Part shown: positions 11,801-21,864 of the stretch, in pieces | Layout of the letters: each line of letters begins with the position of its first letter | Position numbering within the stretch: position 1 is the stretch's first letter | Assembly (NCBI GenBank): GCA_033558025.1 | Contig: JAUCEF010000002.1 | Coordinates: 930,001 to 994,000 of the forward strand | DNA from: Phytophthora sp. 'mugwort' | Lineage: Eukaryota; Oomycota; Peronosporomycetes; Peronosporales; Peronosporaceae | DNA length: 64,000 bases | Reading direction: 5' to 3' | Position numbers and translations under genes: made by a program | Notes under the pieces: model-generated | Told to the model about the DNA's origin: nothing | Database searches by the model: none | What the model saw: the letters and a program-made list of their open reading frames with translations, nothing else

Positions 11801-12959
11801 CGGACTTTGTCGGACTCACCGAGTGCCTAGTTGGGGACAAATTTGGTGCTGGGTCGCTTGAACCGTCAAGCCAATCGTGAATACGGTCATCAGATTCATC
11901 TGCATCATCTTCCTCGCTATCGTCACTACTCTCTTCGCTATCAGACAACACATTTTCAATGTCATCGGTCAATTCAAGCGCTGGCCGGAATTTGGGACGA
12001 AATCCGGAAGATCGACGGGCTGGCGGAGATGCGACGGCTACCTCCGTGTTGCTCTTGTGTAGTGAAGGGTCAGATATGAGGTGGTTAGCGTTCGCCTGCT
12101 GTGTCTGAGAGATTCCTTCATCTCCTGCGTTGGCGGTACTGACCCTGTCGCCAAGGTCCCATTCCTCCACGTCTTCGTCTTCGTCCTCGATATCTTCGTC
12201 AGAATCATCGTTGATATCGCTGCTACTGCTCTCAACTTTCCGTGGTGACGGTGGGTTCCTTACAGCAGGAAAGTGTTGGCCTCCATGCGTCATACTCCAA
12301 TCACCTGGAGCTGCAGCGTGTACTGGACGTCCCCTACCTCGCGTAGCTGGAAGTGATCCGCGTGGTGCTCGAAATGCGGTCGGAATCGGGGCCCCTCGGC
12401 CTCTTGGAGGCAGCCCTGAAACCCAGCCAGGTCTTCTTGCAACTTGAGGCTGCTGTAGAGGAATATTCACAGACATCTGAGCAGTATTGGATCCCTGTCG
12501 AGGTGGTATCTGCGTCACAGTCTGCAGTCCGCCAGTTTTCCGGATTGGCCCCACGAGGTTCAGTGGTTGGTCGAGCTTATCGGCAGGGTTCTGACTGACA
12601 CATTGACGAGGGCTGCCACGCATAGAATATGATACGTCCGGTAACATGGAAGAAGCCACTTCAGGCTGCTGGTCCCCAAGGATCGACTGCTGCACCAGTG
12701 ATTTCAATGGACTACCATTAATGACTTCAAGACTCCCCGAACCAGGTCGGTCTTGCTCGATCCGGATACCTGAAAATTTGACAACTTGTTCAACTATATC
12801 CGACTCCATTGCCAGCCGCAGCAGCGCGCCGCTCGGTGGGTTGCCGCGATCAAGGACGTTCCTGCTACTGATATCGGTAGCTGAAGCTGGAGACGCTGAA
12901 AGAGAAGCACTCACTGAAGCAGGAGGAGGTGCAGGAGACTTGCTGGCCGTACAGCCCAT
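8820..12959 (-). CDS. Protein kinase-PP2C phosphatase fusion with N-myristoylation motif
   Basis: A single uninterrupted frame of 1379 residues. I chose the start at 12959 because it gives MGCTASK, a classical N-myristoylation signal with a palmitoylatable Cys, implying membrane anchoring; an in-frame Met lies ten codons upstream at 12989. Residues 1-540 are Ser/Pro-rich and low complexity with acidic runs near 250 and 345. Residues about 548-815 form a Ser/Thr kinase: Gly loop GTGGYAEVKL, Lys in FAMKF, catalytic loop VHGDIKPQN, ADFGISQ and GTPAFMSPE; the motifs most resemble the CaMKK/SnRK1-activating group. The HRD Arg is Gly here. Residues about 1073-1379 form a complete PP2C: NTQEDR, YDGHGG, SGSTA, AHVGDCR, AITRAFGD, ACDGLWD and SNDNITV, with the metal-binding Asp residues present. 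Known family chemistry is phosphorylation and Mn/Mg-dependent dephosphorylation of Ser/Thr; the substrates are unknown. A self- or partner-switching enzyme is inference. Confidence 0.95.
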   Translation of the reverse strand: MGCTASKSPAPPPASVSASLSASPASATDISSRNVLDRGNPPSGALLRLAMESDIVEQVVKFSGIRIEQDRPGSGSLEVINGSPLKSLVQQSILGDQQPEVASSMLPDVSYSMRGSPRQCVSQNPADKLDQPLNLVGPIRKTGGLQTVTQIPPRQGSNTAQMSVNIPLQQPQVARRPGWVSGLPPRGRGAPIPTAFRAPRGSLPATRGRGRPVHAAAPGDWSMTHGGQHFPAVRNPPSPRKVESSSSDINDDSDEDIEDEDEDVEEWDLGDRVSTANAGDEGISQTQQANANHLISDPSLHKSNTEVAVASPPARRSSGFRPKFRPALELTDDIENVLSDSEESSDDSEEDDADESDDRIHDWLDGSSDPAPNLSPTRHSVSPTKSVTPLTSAYEVPSLIAQPPTTHPNSRHLYGITIVPHAIGVSPTSINTTPLAPGRTPQPPAYRQGHMSPTRSAGATLHIATIGTPSPVKQLSYRSSIVNNLITPAVIPLVESPSKTAPSPNSSPAAASIRDTKVVKKKKAELPQHNLPHPVPKFGDWLNSRTMINNYIILETLGTGGYAEVKLCKEKQSGKLFAMKFISRDVMKKDKLGKQSKLDDIKREIAIMKKLNHPNVLRLYEVMDDPKMNKLFLVLEYMKHGDMLSFQKKKHPLGRLENLRDRDLHSVFLQVILGLAYLHDQKIVHGDIKPQNLLVGDKDVVKIADFGISQSLYGSKQKIADVAGTPAFMSPEMCSGEEYSGQLADVWALGATIFMLKFGNPPFVAKSAMQMFEKIQKDPLVFPSTLDPLLAHLLTGMLTKSPQKRLTLLDIMVHPWVTKNEKQSLALDAIHRPSCPITVSTDEIERAVGGNHIAIVVNIRKQMLKHLKRARATLAAKEQTEDWDNSTLVFAQSSKSTIKAKHSTRVNKVFAVASDSITENPTAGGRQVLSIEEIDYRSQLFSRKKASNKNALEAVPSGDSLTKGSYAAVHTHIVKHSKNDSLDDEEAFSDDDDELAVSQSPQLLDELLLTTLSMPPLAKTTVDSTGTCTSLFVTRELMASNCNTLASSSTTRIGSSSLSVGKSTGSYDDICFYGESPALAVQYGVSSLEGRRNTQEDRWVVLPSIAPTLDKCSDFVPSWATETGYVGIYDGHGGEECATILREQLHTWIFKSHEAPSLAAKDVQDCFESLDASVCDYLLHKDDLSGSTATALILRPAVNDNILVTIAHVGDCRLVLSKRDGNTVELTHDHRLTVPAERERVVRLGGRVVNNRVNGVMAITRAFGDLEFKGRLEPHHNSNGASGFGRSFRDNEKVPPLLTAKPDVSEVELNPKDDAFLLLACDGLWDVLTSEEATAIFRERVDLHGDLQLATQELAQEGIRRYSNDNITVIAILLPLPAF

Positions 12960-14064
12960 TCGTGATGTCAATTCCCTACTCCGTCTCAATTCGTGGTCAT
13001 CACTCCGTCAACCGCAGAACTACTTCGACTTGGTTGAAGAGAGATGCAATGGGCTACTTGTGGGGAGAACAACAGTTTCGGCCAGGAATAAGCTTGGACC
13101 CGTTTTCACCCATAATTTCCTTGCAACTAACTTACTTATGATATTCTTAAGTAGGATTGGATAGATACATGTATATTTGATCTCAAGAGAACAAGACTCA
13201 ACTACATACTACATAGTCCATCACTTTGACGGAGGTAATATTGGTTACCGATATCGTGCGGATGTCTCCAAAGGGGGGGGACAAGATATACAAAGAGAGC
13301 AAGGGCTCAATTGCTCGCTAGACGCGACAGACGGATCACATAGCATGCGACTATCCCAATGGGCTGGCTGATGACCGACACGAGTGGGATGTCATACTTC
13401 ACTTTGCAGCCAGCGGTACGGTAGGCGCTGCAGTTCGAGAGAACAACCAACGTTTGGACGAGCGAGGGGAAGAAGCAGCGCCAAGGATGCCCAAGGTTTC
13501 ACCTTAAGCTTCTGGCCGTGGATGAAGTACCGTAAAGTAACATTAAGGTCTGACAGCGCCGGGTCTACCGTCACGAGTTACAACTTGTGTAACTTACAAG
13601 GCAATACGTCAGTACGTCCACGAAAAGCTGAATCAAATCTAACTAGAGACCACGACTCGCTAACAACGATGGCGCCTTGAAGGTATTGGGATACCAAGTA
13701 TAACTTATACCCTGTTGAATATGTTTTCAAAATTTAATACAGTATGAAACGTTTTTATGAAGTCCAACCTGAAATGACATTGTGGTAATCGATATAATGT
13801 TATATTTAATAGTAAGTGGAGCGCTCCATCTCCCCCCAGCTGGTAGACGTTTGCGACTGGCACAAAAGCAGATACTTTACCTTTTCGCGTCGCTCAGCGA
13901 AGTCCACGAGTTTTAATCGCTTATGGACTGGACATCATCGCTCAGTGCAACGCCACGATGTGACCTGCACCCGTCAGGCCGCTCGGACAGTAGGGTGACA
14001 CCCTGGCACCCTAGGGCACTACGCAACACACGTCTGCTGTGTTCTGTCCGCTTTCAACATCCAC
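12960..14064. other. Intergenic between divergent genes
   Basis: This holds the promoter of the kinase-PP2C gene (minus) and leads to the promoter of the second secreted-family pseudogene (plus). No coding region is convincing; 13700-13830 is AT-rich. I saw no clear promoter core for the kinase gene. Confidence 0.35.
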
Positions 14065-14080
14065 TTTCATTCTACATTTG
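14065..14080 (+). promoter_or_regulatory. Oomycete Inr/FPR-like promoter core
   Basis: TTTCATTCTACATTTG closely fits the oomycete initiator plus flanking promoter region as I recall it (GCTCATTYYNCAWTTT). It lies 70 bases before the start codon at 14150, a normal spacing. It suggests that the pseudogene was once, or still is, transcribed. Confidence 0.6.
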
Positions 14081-14149
14081 ACTTCGACCAGCAAAGACCA
14101 ACTCTTAACTCATCTCGTAGCTGAATCGGCTCGCGTCCTCCCTGACTCG

Positions 14150-16022
14150 ATGAAAGTGTGGAAGACAGCGACATTTTTGCACACCCTGGCCGTCCTGGTC
14201 GTGCTCGGAGACCTAGCTTTCGGAAGCAACGAGGCTGCATCCTCGACGTCGGGCTTTGTTGGTCACGTCGAGGCGCCGCAAGTTGCTAAATTGGCGTCGT
14301 CTACTATGCAGAGGGATACGACTGCCAGCAACTCGACCGCAAATACTGCGGCCGTGTCAACGGTGCGAAAGAGGGTACCATCCAGCAATCGACTATAGTG
14401 TCTACCTCGAACGCGTCGGAGAGCACGCCTCAAGTCCAGACCAAGGCCTCCTCTTCTTCTTCAACATTGTCAACGACATCTGTTCCTGGTTCGTCTTCCA
14501 TTCTGAGAGGTATGGCATTGGCTGCTACAGCCTCTAGCTCGTCTCTAGACAAAAACGTGCTGGGGATGCCGTCTCGGTTACCCAATTAGATTGGCTCTGT
14601 TGCCCACTCCGATGCTGCCTGCTACCGGAAGACGCACATCTCGAGTACTTGCCCGGTTGGCTACGCCTACGATAACATCGCGACGTGCTGGGCGCAGTGT
14701 CCACTGAACATCTGTCCAGTGTGGCATGGAATGTATCCCGCAAAGCGACGACTGTGCTCTGGAAGTTATCACCAAGATGGAATCAGTTGCTACAGTTGCG
14801 CTGAAAGTTGCGACTTCGGGCGTGTTTGGTCAGCTAAGCACGGCAAGCGCTGCGGTCCAGCAAGGTGTCAAATGTGGACAGTAGCTTTTCACCGTGGTGG
14901 ACAGTATTGTGGGCTACGCTGAGGAGCTGGAGACCAAATTCCCCAACGGTACTGATGTGCAGATCATCTCACTCCTGAACAACTCGGATATTGTGATCAA
15001 GGAGTTGCCCACCGCAGTGTTGTCTGTCTTGGTTTAAACGTCCCTACAGATTATCTGAACCTGGCTTCTGAAGTTGTGAGTCGTTGACAAAGTGTTAATT
15101 TAAGTGATGGAGAAGGGGTCTTCGCTACTGAGCGTAGACACATTCATGAAGTTCACCAGTGCAGTTGGCGCTGGCAATGCGGTGGAGTCACTGGACGAAG
15201 ACGACACGTCTAGGCTGGAGAACTTCATCTCGAAAGGTAAGAACTGCGGTACCGAGCTGCAATCGATCATCACCAAGTTACGCAGGCAGTCGCGGATATC
15301 AAGACAGTCGCTGCCACGTCTACTGCCAGTGTCATCCGTCTCGCTCTGAGCAACACTGCGCTCTTCTTAACTGAGATCCCCACGGTGACCAACAATTGTA
15401 TCCAAAATCTGACCAACGACGCGCACCCCGTACGTGACCAGCTCAGAAAGGCACTGAGCGTGATCAGGGACCACCTCATTGACTCTTCCGAAGATGGCAG
15501 TGGCAACGCGCTGTCGAGGGCGGACTACATCCTCAAAGTGGCCGATATGGAGCTGGATGTGATCGCTATGTTCGACCCGACGGGCATCGCGAAGATGCTC
15601 GAGAAGTTCGTCCAGCACGTTTTGTGGCCCCACCTTGTTTATTGGTGATATCGATGATCGCTCCCTTGCCAATGCTCTCGCGTTGGTCGTAGACGGAGAC
15701 GCCTTTGCCGATAACTACGGCGCTTGGACACACGCTGGTGACGGCACAGTGAATATCGTTTCCAAAGCAATGATACTGAGGACGTGGCGGTAGAGATCCA
15801 CTCGGCCGGCGAGACTATCGATTCTGTTAAGGTGAAGAGCGGTGAGACCGCCACGTGGAACTCGACGGTGTCAACACTGCAAGATAAGAAATGTACTTGG
15901 ACCGGTGGCGTCCGGGTCTCCTTGACCTTCCTGGTTCAGGCAGCGGTTCCCTGGTCATGTGGGTCCCGCGCTCGTCTGCAGGCGGCCACATCGACCTCGT
16001 TGCCAAAATCAACGTCAGCTAA
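14150..16022 (+). pseudogene. Secreted cysteine-rich family protein, broken paralogue 2
   Basis: It starts with a signal peptide (MKVWKTATFLHTLAVLVVL), then a Ser/Thr-rich linker broken by a stop near 14398. The cysteine block appears in another frame around 14606-14760 (ACYRKTH, TCWAQCPL). The helical middle is interrupted by stops near 14880 and 15036, resumes at 15104-15349 and continues in other frames with PTVTNNCIQNL near 15380. The last module reads YLDRWRPGLLDLPGSGSG and SLVMWVPRSSAGG and ends at 16022 with KINVS, as in the intact paralogue at 40560-42317. Many indels and stops show it is dead as a full-length protein. It retains a good promoter core at 14065-14080. Confidence 0.85.
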
Positions 16023-16409
16023 TAGGATGAAAGTACAGACAACGACGGTGAAATCCGGTACCGCTGAATGTCCTACAAGTATATATAGAGTAATAGGTAC
16101 TACCAAAATGGAATCACTGGTCCCGACGAATAAATCCGTGATTCGTCAAAAAGGGTCACAAAAGCATGAAAATGATCAAAAATACATGACATCCAGAAAT
16201 GGGTAAGTTTATTATTTATTAGGAATTGCCTTCATGAAGCTACGGATTGACTGAAAAACGAGTTTTTAGTATTACCTCCGTGAGTTCCAATTAAATTCCA
16301 GAAGGCAATACCCTTGCAAAAGCGATCAAATTTTGAATTTTGAATCTCCCACCTTCATATCTCTCCCGCCCCCCCCCCCCACCACCACACTTTTCAAGAT
16401 AACCAGTTA
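16023..16409. other. Intergenic
   Basis: AT-rich, with a run of a dozen or more C residues near 16368-16380. No gene is seen. Confidence 0.4.
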
Positions 16410-16803
16410 TGTCTAAGATGTAAGCCACCGACGAAGAGCGCCAGGCTGTGTGGGCTCCTTCGAAGTACTAATGGTGTGCTCAACGCGGGACATCATCCAA
16501 AAAAAAACTGCGGCCTACTATCACCTAAGCCGCTTCACTGTAGGACGCATCTGGAGACGAGGGGTCAGCTCCCCGAGTCGTGATGTAGTTAAGTCTCGCA
16601 AGAGCGCCCGGGGAAGGAAGAAGCTGGATCGCGCGGAGCTGTGCAAGCGTGTGGCCGAGGTTCCTGTCAATGGTCCTGATAACCAGCGCCGCATCCAAGC
16701 CACATCCACGGTAAACACATATTTTATCCAGCACATGATGAAGGAGGGATATCTGCGGCGAGCCATGCGCCAGACTCGTCCTGGAGTCCAGCGGTCGCAA
16801 TGA
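16410..16803 (+). pseudogene. Tc1/mariner-like transposase N-terminal fragment
   Basis: The frame starts at 16410 with an in-frame stop after four codons, then ATDEERQAVW. After a shift it gives a helix-turn-helix-like segment with SRFTVGRIWRRGV, a basic GRKKLDRAELCKRVAEVP stretch, and HMMKEGYLRRA. This is the bipartite DNA-binding N-terminus of oomycete Tc1/mariner-like transposases as I recall them. The catalytic DDE region that should follow is not recognisable. The fragment is dead. Confidence 0.6.
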
Positions 16804-18474
16804 CTTTAAGCTCGGTCACCTGCACAAGGACAGCCTGATCCGAGCTGACAAGCTCCCAGTATCGCTGCCATGCGATTTTCAGACGATCATCATCGCTCAC
16901 TTTTACATCGCCACGCTATAGACATTGCAACAGCCCCTCCGCTGCTTTTTGCACTACGCACTGGTGTTGCGCCGCCCACTACAATGCTGCCCGTCTCGCC
17001 GATCTCTGAGCTAGATCCATTTATTTACTAGGGAAGAGCGTACCTTTGCATATCTTATATTCACCGAAATGAACGAGGCGGAGCGCTGCGATTTTTTTTC
17101 AGCGAGCAGTAATTTCCACACAGAGGTAGTATGGCGAATGTGATGTCACAGTCAAAAGCCGGATTTTTGTGTCGGCCGGCTTTCGCAGTCGTTGTCTGTA
17201 CGGTGTGACCAAACGGCTTTCCTTTAACCCTACCCGAGTGGAGGGGGTGAAACCGAGCGATCTCGGCAAGTTGAAGCGGGTTAAGATTTGTGTGCGGAGC
17301 ACGTGGATTAAACGCAGGACCAAGTATGGTTAGATATCGCCCGCCTTAGAACTTGTTCACCTTACTGTATGGCCGTTAGGGTTTAGCTGGACAATTGAAC
17401 ACAGCTTTCTAAATAGGACCCCGGCCCTAAGGGTGGCTCGGGTGCACGGCGCGGCAGTTAGGCTGTTACAAACGGTTTGGAACGGTGCACTGATAGGAAC
17501 GCGTGGGGTGCAAATTGTGTGGTCACACCAGATATGGGAGAGGCGACATCAAGGGTTTGTCTCCCTTCACCACCAAAAATCAATTTGGCGCGCAGATTCG
17601 GATCGATGCAGGCAAAGACGCTTGAGCTGGTGGCACTTGCACTGATCATAGCTCACTCAAAAAAGGCGCCATGCGACGGCCTCAACTTAAATGGAGCGGT
17701 GAGTTGGAAACCGTTTCCTGCGAGTCTGAGTTCCACTGGTGCTATCGGATTAGCTTGGCGTGCTTCGAAGGAATTCTCGCGGACGTAGCATCACTCATGT
17801 ATCTAAACTACAGACAACAAATCTCACCAGCACGAGCGGGATCGGTCAAAATACGATTAAGCCCGATCCGCTTCCCAACAGCGCCTAGACACTGACAGAG
17901 GGTTCCCCGATGATCCGCGACCAGCTGAACTTGGTGGGCCGGATTTGCTCTCTTGGGACTCCGAAGGATGCAGATATGTAAAGCCTTGAACGTCTTGGCG
18001 GGCGCGGGTGTGTGGAACAGCGCTGAAGTATTCGCTCTGCTGCCGTTATTGGTTCCGATCTGGGGTAGTCGACCTTCGGTCGGGGACCTGGACTTGATCC
18101 GAGGCCGAGCTTGCCGTGAGGCGTTGTTCCTTTCCTTGATTTGTGCTTGCCGCTTCCATTAGCGGGGTCTCGCGTCGAAACGATCGTCGGCCTAGAACTG
18201 AATGCCGATCGATCGAGGTGGGCGCTTGTGCAGTAGTTCACTAGCGTAGGGGAGGGCCGGCCAATATCCGATATTCTCACCACGAGACTAGATCGGCTCC
18301 CTTGGACTGGTTGACACCATGGTGGACCAATGTAGTTCCCTTTCCGCGACCCGCGCCTAAGTCGTCCAATGCAAATTTAAGTCTGATTGTTGTTTAGTCT
18401 TTGCTTGTCCTATCTTCCCATCCTGCACCCTACAACCACTTAACGTACCGGATTCACACTTGCCCACCTCCAAG
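16804..18474. other. Intergenic, probably decayed transposon sequence
   Basis: 16804-17090 may be the eroded remainder of the preceding transposase. The rest has several short frames without motifs, including a 132-codon minus frame (17885-18283) that resembles no family I know. Confidence 0.3.
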
Positions 18475-19390
18475 GATAGTTGCTGATCGGATCCCGATCG
18501 ACCAGATCGCTGATGTCGGATCGTGTATGTCGATCTGCAAACACCGATCGGCCCTATCTGCCAGCTCGAGAATGTCGGGATGCGTATACCGATCTGCAAG
18601 ATCTCGGATGTCGGAACCTGTACATCGATCGGCTAATATCGATCGATCCGATCTGCCCGATCCCGAATGCCGGATCGATCCGATCTGCCTGATCCCGGAC
18701 GTCGGGCTGTATCACGGTCTGTGGACGCCGGATCGGCCCGATCTTCCTTATCCCGAACGCCAGATCGGCTCGGTCTGTCAGATCCTGCCATCGATCGGCT
18801 CGATCTGCAAGATCCCGGGTGTCGGATCGGTCGGATCTGCCCGATCTCACACAACGGAATGCGTGGCGATTTGTGAATGCCAGATCGGCCCGATCTGCCA
18901 ACTTCTGCCACTGACCAGCCTGACCTATCAGAACCCTTATGTCAGAGAACGTAAGCTTGATCCGGTCGAGTGCGTGCTGATCCGCGTATGCCGGATCGGC
19001 CCGCTCTAGGTTGGTCGTGCTCTGACGGTCGCCCATAGGTCCAATCTCAGACCCTTGCGCCGATCCTGAATCGCCTGACAGGGTCGATCTGAGATCACCC
19101 CGATCAAGGGTCGATTGGGTCCAACCGGAGTCAGATCACGCCAGATCGACCCCGATAAGCTCGCCGTCGGCCCGTCTTAATCTCCTGTCTTCAGTCCCTT
19201 CCTAGATCTGGACTCGGGTGTATATCCGATCCCCAATCTGTCGGGTGATTACAGTACAGCAGATCTGTGCTTAATGTCTGTTCGATCTTGGTTTCCGTTT
19301 CCTTCGTCAGAGCACCCCTTTATGGCCCCGGATTAGGTCGAACGGTCACCCCGCTTTTACCTCTATCTTGATCTGGCTCGATCGTCCCCT
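18475..19390. repeat. GATC-dense degenerate minisatellite
   Basis: A roughly 32-base degenerate unit of the form GATCCCGAATGCCGGATCGG with CGATCTGCC is repeated many times up to about 18990. The region to 19390 remains GATC-rich but less regular. The plus frame 18401-19009 stays open over 200 codons, because the repeat contains no stops in that frame, and gives repeated CQIGPICQ-like peptides. I treat this as a by-product, not a gene. Confidence 0.7.
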
Positions 19391-19869
19391 TTCTCCACAG
19401 CTGGAGCCGCCTTTCTCACAGATCTGGCCATTTCCTTGGGATCTGATATTCTGGGTTGACGCTTCTCCACACTACACTGCGCTTTTTTTGGCTGGGGGGT
19501 CTCATCATGATCTTTGCCGGTTCACATGCATTTCTCGACAGAGTTTTTACCGACACCTTTAGATGTGCTGCGACGCAATCAATGCCAGTGAGAACGAGGA
19601 CCTCGTGATCCAATTTATTGTTCTGAGTGAAAGAGTCACTAGGTCATTTCAGCAGATCAGCTGTGGGGGTATTTTTTCGAGGAGTTGTTGCTTCTGTTGA
19701 CGGTTGGCTTTCTGAAATCAAGGATTCAACAGTGAGTGATACCAACGACAGTCCCACACCTCTTCTTCATTGGCAACTACCAACAAAACATACAACAAAC
19801 ATACTCAAAATCCAGGCGTTGTGACTCGTCGTGTCGGTTTATGTTCCGTTCTCTTCAATGTCCAGAAGC
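19391..19869. other. Intergenic
   Basis: No gene or structured repeat was recognised. It may contain the lost 5' part of the transposase fragment that follows. Confidence 0.3.
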
Positions 19870-20310
19870 ACGGACGACTTGGTCTCCTACGACGTATGCG
19901 CTTTGAAAATGACTGTCGAAGAACTGCCTCTAGGTTTTTACATAATTGGGGATGACGTAACAAGCGTCGGAGCATTTGATGGCCCCATTTACCGCAAATC
20001 AACTCGACTCCGCGTACAAAGATGCTTTCAACTACCACCTTTTTCAGCCTCGAATTCGAATCGAAAGTCGTTCGGGTTCCTCGTTTCCAAGCGGCGCATA
20101 TTTAAGAGACCACTTGAAGTCAACTTCGGCAACATCCACCGTTTAATTACATTCCATCTGCATAACTTGTGTGTATCAGACAGACTCAGGAAACACCTTA
20201 GCTTCAGCGGCATCGAAGACGACGACAATGAGCAGTTCGGATTCACACCAAGTGATACGACTGAGAACGCCGGTACAAACAGCATTCTTCACGGCGTCAT
20301 CGTTATTTAA
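19870..20310 (+). pseudogene. Harbinger-like (DDE_4) transposase C-terminal fragment
   Basis: In one frame it reads ELPLGFYIIGDD near 19920 and, after a frame change, FLVSKRRIFKRPLEVNFGN and RLITFHLHNLCVS (20080-20180). A parallel frame has AFNYHLFQPRIRIE near 20015. These are the GD, RIRIE and final helical blocks of the PIF/Harbinger DDE transposases common in oomycetes. The 5' half of the enzyme and the first catalytic Asp are missing, and there are at least two frame changes. The minus-strand frame at 20529-21610 has the convergent position expected for the partner DNA-binding ORF. Confidence 0.6.
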
Positions 20311-20528
20311 GTTGCTGTTTGTGCTATAGTTCGACTAACCCATAACATCCTCCGCTAAGCTCATGAGAAAGCGATGCTGTAGATCGCGATTTATCCCCTT
20401 TATGTAGTGTATGCAGATTATGCAATTCTGTCTCTCCGCGTTTTCGATAATGCAAGCTTCTCTCACTCCTGAGGCATAGCGACCGGTTTGTTGAACAGTC
20501 TCTTCTCTTCTTGGTGCAAGAAATTCAC

Positions 20529-21610
20529 CTAGTTCACGCCAACTTCAATATCCCTCGCAGCAAGGAGACGTCGTAGTTGCAAGGCTTTCGCACTTGCGTA
20601 CATGTACTCTTCGCGAGCGTACTTGCGCTTTTCCATGTCGAGCTTCTTCTTGTAGTGCTCTGTCTTCGCCTTGGTGGTGGAATTTGGCGCGTTATCAAGC
20701 ACCCCCACGATTTGGTGTAGAACTGCTTGATGCGCAGAATAGTCGGGCAAATGTTTTGTTTTGGAGTTCCTTTCGGCGTCGATGGTTCAGAGGCCGTCTC
20801 CTATTCGCTCCTCTTCCGACCCACCTCAATGGGGTCAAACGCGTGCGCTTCAGGAGAGTCTCCCTGATTGGTTTCGAATAGTGTGGAATTTTTTCGACGA
20901 AGAACCGTAAAAAGAAGAGACTTCAGCCCCACCGCAGAAGTTGGTAGATTCATGCTGTTTTGCCGGGACCTGATATAGCTGAACACGCAGCCCTCGTAGT
21001 CGGTAGGAGCTCGGACCACATCACTCCCAATTTGTGACTGCCCGGGTCGTAATGGTACCCGGGATTGCATTTTCAAACATGCGTGTGTACCGCAGCTTTC
21101 CGTACTCTGTATTATCCGACACGAAGTGCGCCTGCACGTCAACCCATAAACTCGAGTTTCCATTCACTGCTCCAATGTCCAGTGATGTCCGTGTAGCTAT
21201 CTCGTTCATTTCACGGAGGGCGCATTGCCGGATCCAATATAACGTTGGTCAGTCGAAGTGGGCACCCTTTCGTTTTCTGGCCTGCTGCGATGTTCATCAC
21301 GGCGTCCGTCCTTGTACCGAGTATGAGGCGATCGTACATTTGTTTATATATATCCCGCCTTGTTGGGATTCTTATCGGGGCACTTTCTATTGATCTTGAG
21401 CTACACTTGGCACGAAGCGGCATCGCCTTGCAGGCTTCATATAGCTCCTGTAGGTTGTTAATCGTTTGCACTCCTTTTACCTTTCGTATCGACGTCATTG
21501 CCGCAAATAAAGCAGTTGTTGCTGCCTATCGTTCCGTCAGATTCGTCTAATAGAATAGACTGTTCCATGTCGCCTTGGCCAATTGCGCTTTCTGTGCCTT
21601 CTGTAGCCAT
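20529..21610 (-). pseudogene. Transposon-associated DNA-binding-like protein, decayed
   Basis: It begins at MATEGTESAIGQG (21610) with a CFICG motif near 21510. Another frame has PTRRDIYKQMYDRLILGTRTD (21350-21290). From 21209 a third frame has SSLWVDVQAHFVSDNTEYG, and the C-terminus (20750-20529) is a charged helical stretch ending at 20529. The order recalls oomycete transposon ORFs with a SANT/trihelix-like domain. Several frame changes break it. Whether one or two original genes are involved is unclear. It converges on the Harbinger-like transposase fragment at 19870-20310. Confidence 0.45.
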
Positions 21611-21663
21611 GTTTGTCAGCTTGATCGTTTTGATGTGAGAGAAGGATGAGCGCGAAAATGAGT

Positions 21664-21701
21664 GGCCCTGGTTCAGGTGTTGGCACGCGTTCTGTTCCGC
21701 G
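21664..21701 (+). repeat. Left terminal inverted repeat of Harbinger-like element
   Basis: Starts GGCCCTGGTTCAGGTGTTGG and matches the reverse complement of 24066-24102 with scattered mismatches (that end reads GGCCCTTGTTCAGGTACTGG). Confidence 0.7.
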
Positions 21702-21864
21702 ACTACGCGCTGGGGATAGATAAAATTTGTTGCTATCAACGTGCGAACCGAGCCATGGGCGCTCGTGTGCTGTGTTATGTCCAACTAAATTACTTGCTCC
21801 CGTAGCCAACCAACCTCTGGGCCCAAGTGGCTCGCAAATATCGCTGAGCATTCTGGCAATTTCC

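Noticed and set aside
12960..12989. Start of the kinase-PP2C gene at 12989
   Set aside because: The next Met gives MGCTASK, a much more meaningful N-terminus; the upstream ten residues look like leader sequence.
17885..18283. 132-codon minus frame
   Set aside because: Low-complexity composition, no motif, and located in decayed transposon sequence.
18401..19009. 202-codon open frame in the GATC repeat
   Set aside because: It results from a repeat unit without stops in that frame; the peptide is repetitive and an equally open minus frame exists.
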